A stretch of DNA of 64,000 bases from contig NZ_CP072801.1 in assembly GCF_017901135.1 (NCBI RefSeq), positions 620,001-684,000 of the forward strand, given 5' to 3'. Origin of the DNA: Thiothrix litoralis (GTDB taxonomy: Bacteria > Pseudomonadota > Gammaproteobacteria > Thiotrichales > Thiotrichaceae). Position numbers and translations under genes: made by a program. Positions 19,857 to 28,393 of the stretch are shown here, piece by piece. How positions within the stretch are numbered: position 1 is the stretch's first letter; every line of letters starts with the position of its first letter. A model generated the notes under the pieces. It did not search any database. It was not told the origin of the DNA and saw only the letters and a program-made list of their open reading frames with translations.

Positions 19857-20951
19857 TCACAATGCTTCGCGGCAAGCCCGGTACAAATCTTTCCAATCCG
19901 AACGCTCTTTCACCACTGTTTCGAGGTATTCCTTCCACACCACGCTGTCTTGCACCGGGTCTTTGATGACCGCGCCGATGATGCCGGAAGCTATATCCCG
20001 CGCGGTCAGGCTGCCGTCACCAAAGTGGGCAGCTAGCGCCATGCCGCTGCCAACGACAGAAATCGCTTCGGCGGTACTCAGTGTGCCGGTGGGTATTTTG
20101 AGTTTGGTTTTACCATCAGCGGTTACGCCACTGCGCAATTCGCGGAAGATCGTGACAATGCGGCGAATTTCAGCCAGTGCGGGTTTTTCCGCAGGCAATT
20201 CCAGCGCTCGCCCGAGGCTGGCAACGCGGCGGTCGACGATGGCGGCTTCCTCATCCAGCGTGTCGGGGATCGGTAAAATCACGGTATTGAAACGGCGTTT
20301 CAGCGCACTCGATAGCTCGTTCACGCCCTTGTCGCGGTTGTTGGCGGTGGCAATCAGGTTGAAGCCTTTTTGCGCTTGGCATTCGGTATTGAGTTCGGGG
20401 ATCGGCAGCATTTTTTCCGAGAGGATGGTGATCAACGTATCCTGCACATCCGCCGGAATACGGGTCAGTTCTTCCACCCGAGCAATCAGGCCGTGCTGCA
20501 TCGCGTGCATGATGGGGCTGGCAATCAGCGCGTCATGCGAGGGGCCTTTGGCGATCAGTTGTGCGTAGTTCCAGTTGTAACGCATGGTTTCTTCGCCCGT
20601 ACCTGCCGTGCCTTGCACGATCAGGGTGGAACGCCCGGAAATGGCAGCGGCGAGGTGTTCCGATACCCACGATTTGGCGGTTCCCGGCAGGCCGTATAGC
20701 AGCAGCGCCCGGTCAGTCGCCAACGTGGAAATCGCAATTTCCATCAGGCGGGCATTGCCGATGTATTTGGGGCTGATCTCAATGCCGCCATCGAGTTTGC
20801 CGCCAAGCAAATAAGTACGCACCGCCCACGGTGACAACACCCAATTGGGTGGGCGGGCATGGGTATCGGCTTCGCGCAGGGCGGCGAGTTCATGGGCAAA
20901 TTCGTTTTCAGCATGTTGGCGCAGAACGGCTTTGAGGGTGTTGTCGCTCAT
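19857..20951 (-). CDS. MoxR-type AAA+ ATPase
   Basis: 364 residues from ATG at 20951, preceded by AAGGA at 7 bases; an ATG at 20975 inside the upstream gene is less likely. Walker A GLPGTAKS is at 87-94. The Walker B position reads LIARVEELTR, with Glu160-Glu161 where most MoxR proteins have Asp-Glu. Sensor 1 is ATANNRD at 201-207, and the Arg-rich ALKRRFNTV follows. MoxR proteins are hexameric ATPases that remodel partner complexes together with VWA proteins. It is the third gene of the operon, between the DUF5691 and DUF5682 genes. Confidence 0.92.
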   Translation of the reverse strand: MSDNTLKAVLRQHAENEFAHELAALREADTHARPPNWVLSPWAVRTYLLGGKLDGGIEISPKYIGNARLMEIAISTLATDRALLLYGLPGTAKSWVSEHLAAAISGRSTLIVQGTAGTGEETMRYNWNYAQLIAKGPSHDALIASPIMHAMQHGLIARVEELTRIPADVQDTLITILSEKMLPIPELNTECQAQKGFNLIATANNRDKGVNELSSALKRRFNTVILPIPDTLDEEAAIVDRRVASLGRALELPAEKPALAEIRRIVTIFRELRSGVTADGKTKLKIPTGTLSTAEAISVVGSGMALAAHFGDGSLTARDIASGIIGAVIKDPVQDSVVWKEYLETVVKERSDWKDLYRACREAL

Positions 20952-20967
20952 GTTTTTATCCTTGGTG

Positions 20968-22512
20968 TTAAGCATTTTCCAGCGCGGTGAGCATGTCGGC
21001 TCGAAAGCGCAGGGTGAACAGGGTTTCGGTCAGCAGGCGTTTTATGCCATTGGATTGGTCTGCCTGCAAAGGTTCATGGAGAAGAGTGGCAAATTCTTCC
21101 GCACACACTGGGGCAGCATGGATAGCAAAATGACGTACTACTGTGTGCGTGGCGTAACTGAGGAGTGTGGTTTGCACTTGTTTTGCTACAGCAGGCAGGA
21201 CTTGCCTAGAAAAAGTTGTTGACCACGGATGCTGCAAAGATGGAAGGAGATTCAGTAACTGTGGGCTATCATCCCTGCTCAGCAGAGCACTAGCCGTTTG
21301 CTCTGCCAAAGGAGGTGAAAGTTGTTGCCACAATACATTGTCACCAGGATTTATATGAGTGAACCACGCTGTACTCCAATCAGTATTCGGGTAACGGTGC
21401 AATGCTTGCTCCCAGCCAGCTCTAAAAGTTGTGCTCCAATCACTGCGGCAGCTTAACAATAATAAAGTATCGGGGGTGGCCTGCCAGCGCTGTGCCAACC
21501 GGACAGGCGGAACGAAGGAGAGCGCCTGTTCCAGCCACCATGCCTTCGCACCTTTGCCTTGCGGTGGTTTTTCTTCAATGCCGTCGCGTAACCAGCTTTT
21601 GTCCCATGTTTCCGGCAGATTGACCTGCAAGGTTTTTTTGCCCCCCAGTTTATTGAGCAAGCCGGTTTTGGTTTGTATTGCCAGCCAATGGACGAGCCGG
21701 GTTTGCATTCGCTGGCTGAAGGCGGAATCCGGTAATGCGCCCAGCAGTTCGGCGGCTAATTGGCGCACGCCTTTGCTGCGGTCATCGAGACAGGTTTCTA
21801 GCCATGCTTCATCTGCCATGCCGAGATTGGTTTGCAGTGCTTGTAGCAATTCTTGCCGTACTGGCGCAGCTTCCTGTTTCCACACCGCTTGCAATAGCTC
21901 ACGGGCTTCCGCTGGCTGGTGGGGGCGCAATTGGCGTAGGTATTCGGCACGTTGTGCGGGGTTACCTTCTTCCCAAATACTGACGTCGTGGTCGGCAGTT
22001 TCCAGCGTCAGTGTCAGCAGGCGTTGCCAGTCGGGATGCTGGTTGCAAAGCCAGTGCCCACGTTGCCCGATCACCGCACTGATAGCCGGGCGAATGGCGC
22101 GGCTTTGTTGGGCTTGCTCCATCAGGGCAGGAATGAAGGTTGTTGGTACGCGCAAACTTTTGGCTGCGACACGTTCCAGCCAGCCATGCAGCAGGGGGTG
22201 CAAATGACTGTCTGCCAGCATTCGCCGCAGGTGCATTTCAGCGGCAGGTGGGATCAAGGGAAAATCCGGTTTAACGTCCGGGCTTGCTAATGTGCCAGTG
22301 AACACGGCTGGCAAGTTACCCGCCGCACGGTATTGCAGCGCTAAGGCTGCCGCACCGAGGAAAGCGCTTTCGCGGCTGCTGTCCGTCGGCACTTGCCCTT
22401 GCGGGTAAAGTTGCGCCAGATAGGGTTGCAGGGCGGTGTTGCCTAGTGGAACTTGGGTTTGGCGTTCTGTGCCCAACAGGGCGATTTTGAGCAGGGTTTG
22501 TTGCAGTGGCAT
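20968..22512 (-). CDS. DUF5691 family protein
   Basis: 514 residues from ATG at 22512, two bases after the stop of the SWIM gene; a longer frame to 22572 lies within that gene. The protein is helical throughout and rich in Leu, Gln and Trp. Stretches such as SKGVRQLAAELLGALPDSAFSQ recall HEAT-type helical repeats. No catalytic motif is seen. DUF5691 genes occur beside SWIM-finger and MoxR genes in several bacterial phyla, so it is probably a scaffold or substrate-binding subunit; that role is inference. Confidence 0.82.
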   Translation of the reverse strand: MPLQQTLLKIALLGTERQTQVPLGNTALQPYLAQLYPQGQVPTDSSRESAFLGAAALALQYRAAGNLPAVFTGTLASPDVKPDFPLIPPAAEMHLRRMLADSHLHPLLHGWLERVAAKSLRVPTTFIPALMEQAQQSRAIRPAISAVIGQRGHWLCNQHPDWQRLLTLTLETADHDVSIWEEGNPAQRAEYLRQLRPHQPAEARELLQAVWKQEAAPVRQELLQALQTNLGMADEAWLETCLDDRSKGVRQLAAELLGALPDSAFSQRMQTRLVHWLAIQTKTGLLNKLGGKKTLQVNLPETWDKSWLRDGIEEKPPQGKGAKAWWLEQALSFVPPVRLAQRWQATPDTLLLLSCRSDWSTTFRAGWEQALHRYPNTDWSTAWFTHINPGDNVLWQQLSPPLAEQTASALLSRDDSPQLLNLLPSLQHPWSTTFSRQVLPAVAKQVQTTLLSYATHTVVRHFAIHAAPVCAEEFATLLHEPLQADQSNGIKRLLTETLFTLRFRADMLTALENA

Positions 22513-22514
22513 GG

Positions 22515-23843
22515 TTACGCAGCCTCGTTGGTTTGGAAGGTGCCGCAAACTTGCAGGGTGTTGCCGTCCCACTCCCCAAACACATGCAGCGGATGCCCGC
22601 CGCTTTCCGCCAGCAGTATCCAGCCCTGTTCATCGCTGATGCGCAAGGGAACCGCGTGTTGTTCAGCATCAACCAACAGCCATTGCTGATCATGGCGGGC
22701 GGGGATGGCGTTGGCAATGGCAAACGGGAAATACCCCAACCAGGGGCATTTGCCCAGTGCCGTACCATAGGCTGCGAAGTTGGCAGCTAGCGGTATAAAG
22801 GCGGCTGCTTTGCTCCCTTCACCCCTTGTGGGGGAATCGCTGGGGATGGGGGGTAATGCCCGCAAGGGTATGGCAGCGGGGTAATAAATGGCTTTGCCTT
22901 CCAGATTGCCACCAAGGCCGGGGTACAAAGCCATTGGCTGGTTCTGCACTGCAAAATCCAGTAACAACGCGTATCGCTGCGATTCCACCCCGTATAACCA
23001 AGTGCGTTGCGTGCGCATTTGTCCGTCGTCTTCTTGGCGTTGCCCGACTACTTGCCAGTGATCCGTGATGCCATCGAGTGCCAGCACGTCGTCCTTGCTC
23101 AGGTTGAAACCGATATGTGCCAGCACGTCAGCCTGTACGTCGGCGGGCAGCTTGTCGCGACGTTGCCAAGCTTCCAGCAGCAGGTGGAGACGCGCCAGTT
23201 CTGCCAGTAATTTTTCCTGCCATGCGCCGCCTTGGTAACGGAGGCTGGCGGCATTTTGCAGGCTACGGGCAAGGCCGGGGGCTTGCGCATCCACCATCCG
23301 CGCTGCCATGCGTTGCCATTGGTTATCGTCACTGTTGGCTAAGCCTTGGCGGATCAGGTCGGACAGCCAGCGTTGCAACTCGGTAATGCCTGCGTTTACC
23401 TTGTCTTCGCGGGCGGCGTTGCGTTTTTGCTGGGCAGCCGCCCGTTTTTGCAAGGTGGCTTCGTCAACCGGCTCGTCTTTGGCGGCAGCTTTGTCGGCTT
23501 GTTTCTGGGCGCGTTGCCCGCGTTTTTCCAGCCATTCCTGTAGCCAGACGGGTGGTTCGTTGCCGGTGAGTTTGTCAGGGTGGGCGGCGAATACCAGTGC
23601 GAGGCCAAGGCCGTGTTTGCAGGGAAATTTGCGGCTAGGGCAGGAGCATTTGAACGCAGGTTCTGCAAGGGCAATGGCGGTCTGGTAAGGATTTTTGCCG
23701 CTGCCTTTGATTTCACCCCACAATACGCCGTCGGCTTGCCCCAAGGTTTGCCATTGGTGCGGCTGGCTGAGTTTTTCGCCTGCCTTGAGTGAGGCGGCAT
23801 CGGGGGAAAGTGCTGCAACTTGCGCCGTTGTCCATGTCGTCAT
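22515..23843 (-). CDS. SWIM zinc-finger protein
   Basis: 442 residues. The SWIM motif C-x-C-x6-C-x-H is complete at Cys66, Cys68, Cys75 and His77 (CSCPSRKFPCKH), preceded by a beta-rich segment as usual. A Lys/Ala/Gln-rich probable coiled coil follows at about 110-155. SWIM fingers bind DNA or proteins. A short low-complexity peptide in the C-terminal half (IPSDSPTRGEGSK) looks like a translated GC-rich repeat insertion. It is the first gene of the leftward five-gene operon and is divergent from hisC, so the operon promoter should lie in 23844-24014. Confidence 0.88.
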   Translation of the reverse strand: MTTWTTAQVAALSPDAASLKAGEKLSQPHQWQTLGQADGVLWGEIKGSGKNPYQTAIALAEPAFKCSCPSRKFPCKHGLGLALVFAAHPDKLTGNEPPVWLQEWLEKRGQRAQKQADKAAAKDEPVDEATLQKRAAAQQKRNAAREDKVNAGITELQRWLSDLIRQGLANSDDNQWQRMAARMVDAQAPGLARSLQNAASLRYQGGAWQEKLLAELARLHLLLEAWQRRDKLPADVQADVLAHIGFNLSKDDVLALDGITDHWQVVGQRQEDDGQMRTQRTWLYGVESQRYALLLDFAVQNQPMALYPGLGGNLEGKAIYYPAAIPLRALPPIPSDSPTRGEGSKAAAFIPLAANFAAYGTALGKCPWLGYFPFAIANAIPARHDQQWLLVDAEQHAVPLRISDEQGWILLAESGGHPLHVFGEWDGNTLQVCGTFQTNEAA

Positions 23844-23886
23844 AGGTCGTTTGTTATTATTGGTGAATAATGCAGCCTAGTGTAAG

Positions 23887-23962
23887 AACAGCTTGTGGCC
23901 TTTGCAAGGCTGGCTGACAAGCTGTTTATTTACCAGCAGTTTCGTTAACGTCTTGGCAAGAC
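23887..23962. promoter_or_regulatory. nested and tandem hairpins in the SWIM-hisC divergent spacer
   Basis: A perfect 10-bp inverted repeat (23887-23896 with 23917-23926, AACAGCTTGT) encloses a small hairpin GCCTT-TGC-AAGGC (23898-23910). A second small hairpin, GTCTT-GGC-AAGAC, lies at 23950-23962. Each small hairpin is followed by GGCTGGCTG. Neither flanking gene ends here, so these are not terminators; they could be operators or a hisC leader structure. The function is not known. Confidence 0.45.
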
Positions 23963-24014
23963 CGGCTGGCTGTGATTGAATGCCTGACTGATTTTTTGCT
24001 TATGCAGGCTCATC

Positions 24015-25145
24015 ATGCAATCAACCGTTGATTTCAAAAAACTTGCCGTGACCGGGGTACAAGCCTTGCACCCTTACCAGCCGGGCAAGCCTATCGAAGA
24101 GCTGGAGCGCGAACTGGGGATTAGCAATATCCTCAAACTGGCCTCCAACGAAAACCCGCTGGGTGCTAGCCCCAATGCACAGGCGGCGATTGCTGCCGCG
24201 TTGAAAACGTTGGAACTCTACCCCGATGGCAGTGGCTACCAATTGAAAGCTGCGATTGCCGATAAGTTTGGCCTGCAAAGCGCACAGATTACCTTAGGTA
24301 ACGGCTCCAACGATGTGCTGGAATTGATTGCCCGTGCGTTTCTGGATAATAGCCGTGCAGCGGTGTTTTCAGAATACGCCTTTGCCGTTTACCCCATTGT
24401 TATTCAGGCGGTTGGGGCGGAATTGCGCGTTGCCAAGGCGAATTCTCCCGAACATGACACCATGCCTTACGGGCATAATCTGGCGAATATTGCCGCGAAA
24501 ATCACGGATAATACCCGCGTGGTGTTCATCGCCAACCCGAATAACCCGACGGGGACGTGGCTGAGCAAGGCAGATTTGCACGCTTTCCTGCAACGTGTGC
24601 CCAGTGATGTGATCGTGGTGATCGACGAAGCCTACACCGAATACGTGAATGACCCGACCTTCCCGAATGCGTTGGCATGGCTGGCGGAATTCCCGAATCT
24701 GATTGTTACCCGGACGTTTTCCAAGATTTACGGGCTGGCAGGTTTGCGGGTGGGGTATGCGGCTTCCGGCGCAGATATTGCCGATATGCTCAACCGGGTA
24801 CGTCAGCCTTTTAATGTGAATTCACTGGCCTTGGCGGCGGCGCAAGCGGCTTTGGGCGATGAGGCTTTCCTCCAGCAAAGTGTTGCCACCAACGCGGCGG
24901 GTTTGCAGCAATGGTTTGCGGCGTGCGCTGAGAATGGCTGGGAATACATCCCGACCGTGGGTAATTTCATTACGGTGAACATGAAGCGACCCGCTGCGCC
25001 TTTATACGATGCTTTGCTGCGCGAAGGGGTGATTGTGCGTCCCATTGGTGGCTACGGTTTGCCGCAACACTTGCGTATCACGATTGGTACACAAGCGCAG
25101 AATGACCGTTGTATCAAGGCATTACAGAAGGTTCTTAGCGCGTGA
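24015..25145 (+). CDS. hisC: histidinol-phosphate aminotransferase
   Basis: 376 residues. PLP-dependent fold type I aminotransferase. Signatures: SNENPLG at 44-50, NPNNPTG at 174-180, DEAY at 204-207, and the PLP Lys237 in TFSKIYGLAGLR. In this position, beside tyrA and aroA, the enzyme may also serve phenylalanine and tyrosine synthesis as an aromatic aminotransferase. It overlaps tyrA by 4 bases (GTGA). The upstream spacer contains hairpins and a 12-base motif also found before aroA. Confidence 0.94.
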   Translation: MQSTVDFKKLAVTGVQALHPYQPGKPIEELERELGISNILKLASNENPLGASPNAQAAIAAALKTLELYPDGSGYQLKAAIADKFGLQSAQITLGNGSNDVLELIARAFLDNSRAAVFSEYAFAVYPIVIQAVGAELRVAKANSPEHDTMPYGHNLANIAAKITDNTRVVFIANPNNPTGTWLSKADLHAFLQRVPSDVIVVIDEAYTEYVNDPTFPNALAWLAEFPNLIVTRTFSKIYGLAGLRVGYAASGADIADMLNRVRQPFNVNSLALAAAQAALGDEAFLQQSVATNAAGLQQWFAACAENGWEYIPTVGNFITVNMKRPAAPLYDALLREGVIVRPIGGYGLPQHLRITIGTQAQNDRCIKALQKVLSA

Positions 25146-26017
25146 TCAATAAACTTGTCATCTTTGGGGTCGGCTTGATCGGCGGTTCGCTGGCGCTGGC
25201 CTTGCGTGAGGCGCATTTCTGCAAAACCGTCGTGGGTTGTAGCCGTAACGCGGTGCATCTGCAAAAAGCGGTTGATCTTGGAGTGATCGACAGCTTCACC
25301 CTTGACCCGGCGGAAGCGGTGCGTGATGCCGATATGGTGTTACTCGCAGTGCCGATGGGGGCGATGGGGCATTTGCTGCAACAGATCAAGCCGGTATTGC
25401 CTGCTGATGCGATCCTTACCGATGCGGGCAGTACCAAAGGCAGTGTGGTGGCGGAAGTCGAGCAGGTATTTGGTGCTGATTTCAGCCGTTTCGTGCCCGG
25501 ACACCCGATTGCTGGGCGCGAAAAGAGCGGGGTGGAAGCGGCAATTCCTGACCTTTATATCGACCGTCGGGTGATCCTGACGCCGTTGCCGCATACTGAC
25601 CCGCAAGCGACCGCCAAAGTGGAAGCCATGTGGAAAGCGACAGGCGCATTGCTGGAAAGGATGCCGGTAGCCTTGCATGATCAGGTGTTGGCGGCGACCA
25701 GCCATTTGCCGCATGTGCTGGCATTTGCGCTGGTGGATACCTTGTTGAACATGCCGCAGCGTGAAGATATTTTGCGCTATGCAGCGGGTGGATTCCGCGA
25801 TTTTACCCGGATTGCGTCGAGTGATCCGGTGATGTGGCGGGATATTTGCCTGACCAACAAACCGGCGATCTTGGATGTAATTGCCGCTTTCCAGCACAAT
25901 CTGGGCGAATTTGCCGCCATGATCGACGCGCAGGACGGTGAAGCCCTGCACAATCGCATGGCAAAAGCCAAGCAAGCCCGCGACAATTACGTTATTGCTG
26001 TTGGATCCACTGGGTAA
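25142..26017 (+). CDS. tyrA: prephenate/arogenate dehydrogenase
   Basis: 291 residues with a GTG start overlapping the hisC stop. Oxidative decarboxylation of prephenate or arogenate in tyrosine synthesis. The NAD(P) loop GVGLIGGS is at 9-16. GHPIAGREKSGVEAA, with the conserved His and Ser/Gly, is the catalytic segment of the monofunctional enzyme. There is no chorismate mutase domain. Its 3' end overlaps the opposed lipase gene by 26 bases. Confidence 0.93.
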   Translation: MINKLVIFGVGLIGGSLALALREAHFCKTVVGCSRNAVHLQKAVDLGVIDSFTLDPAEAVRDADMVLLAVPMGAMGHLLQQIKPVLPADAILTDAGSTKGSVVAEVEQVFGADFSRFVPGHPIAGREKSGVEAAIPDLYIDRRVILTPLPHTDPQATAKVEAMWKATGALLERMPVALHDQVLAATSHLPHVLAFALVDTLLNMPQREDILRYAAGGFRDFTRIASSDPVMWRDICLTNKPAILDVIAAFQHNLGEFAAMIDAQDGEALHNRMAKAKQARDNYVIAVGSTG

Positions 26018-26942
26018 TATCGCTAATCACCTTGGCGCTTTGTAAGTCGCGGGTGAGCATGTGCCAGCCATTGGGGTAGCGGATGAAGCGGGTTTTGCCG
26101 TTTTTGGGCAAGCGTTGCCACAAGCGTTCAATGGGTTTGGCGGGAATCAGTTCATCCTTGCCGCCGTACAGGAGCAGGGTGGGAACGCGGATATGCTCTG
26201 CGGCGGCATAGCCTTTATCCATGAGATCGACCAGTCCGGCGACCGTTTCGATGCGTGCGCCTTTGATCATCCACGGGCTTTTCCATATTTCCCGTAACAA
26301 GGCGCGGTTGTCGGTGGCGCGGATGCCGAGGCTTTCGCCGGTCGGTTTCCAACCGGGGACGAGCTTCACGGCAATGTCTTGCGCGACCCGTTGGTAAAGC
26401 GGTTGGGTATCGCGTGTCCAGACAGCGGGGGCTTCGAGAATAATGCCATCCACGTCGAGTTTGCCCTCTTCAGCCGCGACCAGCGTGACCGCTCCGCCCA
26501 TCGACATGCCCCAAAGGTACAGCGGTTGTTGCGGATCTTGTTGACGTAACAAGGCGGCGAGTTCCCGCGCATCGGCGGCCATGCGTTGTGCGCCTGCCCA
26601 TTGTCCGCGATAGGCTGAGCGCCCGAAACCGCGTTGGTCAATGCCCCAGACGTCGATGCCGCGTTGGGCGAATTGCTTGCCTACGCTGTCGAACGCACCT
26701 GCGTATTCGTTGAAACCGTGCAACAGGATCAGGGTGGCGCGGGATTTCCCCTTGGGTTGCCAATGCGTCATGACTAAATCAGTGCCATCACTGGCGCGAA
26801 ACAGGGGTTGTTGCAGGAGTTGTGGCTGAACGTGATGCATACCCAATGGCATGGGGGCGGTGCTACAGCCGGACAGTGTGATGAGCAGCATCAAAACGGT
26901 TTGAACAGTGTACCTGTGCCGCCATGTTTGCTGGAGTGGCAT
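25992..26942 (-). CDS. alpha/beta hydrolase, monoacylglycerol lipase/lysophospholipase type, lipoprotein
   Basis: 316 residues from ATG at 26942 with AGGA 7 bases upstream. The N-terminus is a lipoprotein signal peptide (hydrophobic VLMLLITL, lipobox LSGC), so the enzyme is probably membrane-anchored. The hydrolase domain has ILLHGFNEYAG (oxyanion region), the nucleophile elbow GMSMGG near residue 145, Asp in YGGKDELIP and His in GWHMLTRD. The closest pattern is the serine aminopeptidase S33/monoglyceride lipase family. It lies against the direction of a cluster where tyrA and aroA are normally adjacent. Confidence 0.9.
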   Translation of the reverse strand: MPLQQTWRHRYTVQTVLMLLITLSGCSTAPMPLGMHHVQPQLLQQPLFRASDGTDLVMTHWQPKGKSRATLILLHGFNEYAGAFDSVGKQFAQRGIDVWGIDQRGFGRSAYRGQWAGAQRMAADARELAALLRQQDPQQPLYLWGMSMGGAVTLVAAEEGKLDVDGIILEAPAVWTRDTQPLYQRVAQDIAVKLVPGWKPTGESLGIRATDNRALLREIWKSPWMIKGARIETVAGLVDLMDKGYAAAEHIRVPTLLLYGGKDELIPAKPIERLWQRLPKNGKTRFIRYPNGWHMLTRDLQSAKVISDITQWIQQQ

Positions 26943-27026
26943 GTTGGGTTCCTTCAGTTGGGTTGTCATGTTTGAATGTGCGGTATTATGCCGCATTGCG
27001 TGGGTGTTGCACCCTGTTGGTGGGTA

Positions 27027-27038
27027 TGATTGAATGCC
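27027..27038 (+). promoter_or_regulatory. 12-base motif shared with the hisC upstream region
   Basis: TGATTGAATGCC occurs here, 32 bases before aroA, and also at 23973-23984, 30 bases before hisC. Similarity extends a few bases downstream (CCyGmmyGA). Both copies are at the same distance from the start of an aromatic pathway gene, so a shared regulatory role is possible. Chance cannot be excluded. Confidence 0.35.
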
Positions 27039-27070
27039 CGCACGACTACACACGATACAGGAAAACCCGC

Positions 27071-28393
27071 GTGAGCCATTCCAGCACCAATCTACAATTT
27101 AACGTCCAGCCCGGTGGCAGTTTGCACGGCACTGTGCGCGTTCCCGGCGATAAATCCATTTCGCACCGTTCCATCATGTTAGGTTCGTTGGCGGAAGGCA
27201 CGACCCACGTCAGCGGTTTCCTGCAAGGCGAAGATTGCTTATGCACCTTGAATGCGTTTCGCAGCATGGGCGTGGCGATTGATGGGCCTACGGATGACGG
27301 TAAAGTTACCATCCACGGCGTAGGGCTGCACGGCCTGCAAGCACCTGCGGGCGATCTGGAGATGGGTAATTCCGGCACATCCATGCGCTTGATGTCGGGC
27401 TTGATGAGTGGGCAAGCCTTTGATGTGCGCATGACGGGCGATGCTTCCTTGTCCAAGCGTCCAATGAAGCGCGTGACTGTGCCGCTGGCGAGCATGGGCG
27501 CTGTCATTGATGCAACTGAAATAGGCACGCCACCGCTGTTGGTGCATGGCGGAAGCAAGCTGCAAGGCATCCATTACGACATGCCGGTTGCCAGCGCACA
27601 GGTGAAATCCTCGTTGTTGCTGGCGGGTTTGTATGCGCAAGGCGAAACCTCGGTGATAGAGCCTGCGCCGACCCGTGACCATACCGAGCGTATGTTACGC
27701 GGCTTCGGCTATGCGGTGAAAACCGACGGCAACCATATTAGCCTGCAAGGTGGTGGCAAGCTCACCGCGACGGATATTGATGTGCCATCCGATATTTCTT
27801 CAGCAGCCTTTTTCATGGTCGGCGCCAGCATTGCGGCAGGTTCCGACCTGACGATTGAACACGTCGGCATGAACCCGACCCGCACCGGCGTGATCGACAT
27901 TTTGCGGCTGATGGGCGCAAACCTTGAAATCCTCAACGAGCGCGAAGTCGGCGGCGAACCCGTTGCTGACGTGCGTGTGCGTGCTGCGCCTTTGAAAGGT
28001 ATCCAGATTCCTGAAGCGCTGGTTCCGCTGGCGATTGATGAATTCCCGGCCTTGTTTATCGCTGCTGCCTTTGCCGAAGGCCAAACGGTGCTAACAGGTG
28101 CGGAAGAATTGCGCGTGAAAGAAAGCGACCGCATTCAAGTCATGGCCGATGGCCTGATTGCCTGTGGTGTGGATGCGCAACCGACCCCGGACGGCATTAT
28201 CATCAAACCCGGCAACTTCACTGGCGGGACGATTGATAGCCACGGCGATCACCGCATTGCGATGTCGTTTGCGATGGCAGCATTGCGGGCAACCCAGCCG
28301 ATTACGATTAACGATTGCGCCAACGTCAATACCTCGTTCCCCGGCTTTGTGGGTTTGGCGGCAGGCGCAGGCGTGAGGATCAGTGCAGCATGA
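27071..28393 (+). CDS. aroA: 3-phosphoshikimate 1-carboxyvinyltransferase (EPSP synthase)
   Basis: 440 residues from a GTG start at 27071 with AGGA 9 bases upstream. The frame is open to 26924, but the extension is unrelated and covers the lipase start. Transfers enolpyruvate from PEP to shikimate-3-phosphate. Signatures: GDKSISHRS, LEMGNSGTSMRL, TRDHTERML and KESDRI. The Gly in the GNSGTSMR segment matches the canonical pattern. The stop overlaps the cmk start (ATGA). Confidence 0.95.
   Translation: MSHSSTNLQFNVQPGGSLHGTVRVPGDKSISHRSIMLGSLAEGTTHVSGFLQGEDCLCTLNAFRSMGVAIDGPTDDGKVTIHGVGLHGLQAPAGDLEMGNSGTSMRLMSGLMSGQAFDVRMTGDASLSKRPMKRVTVPLASMGAVIDATEIGTPPLLVHGGSKLQGIHYDMPVASAQVKSSLLLAGLYAQGETSVIEPAPTRDHTERMLRGFGYAVKTDGNHISLQGGGKLTATDIDVPSDISSAAFFMVGASIAAGSDLTIEHVGMNPTRTGVIDILRLMGANLEILNEREVGGEPVADVRVRAAPLKGIQIPEALVPLAIDEFPALFIAAAFAEGQTVLTGAEELRVKESDRIQVMADGLIACGVDAQPTPDGIIIKPGNFTGGTIDSHGDHRIAMSFAMAALRATQPITINDCANVNTSFPGFVGLAAGAGVRISAA

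Noticed and set aside
19582-20568. 328-residue plus-strand open frame opposite the DUF5682 and MoxR genes
   Set aside because: Crosses two real genes of the operon and has shadow-like Ser/Arg-rich composition.
23971-24030. Possible leader peptide before hisC starting at GTG
   Set aside because: Reads a short peptide with only two His codons and overlaps hisC; no attenuator hairpin with a T-run is in place.
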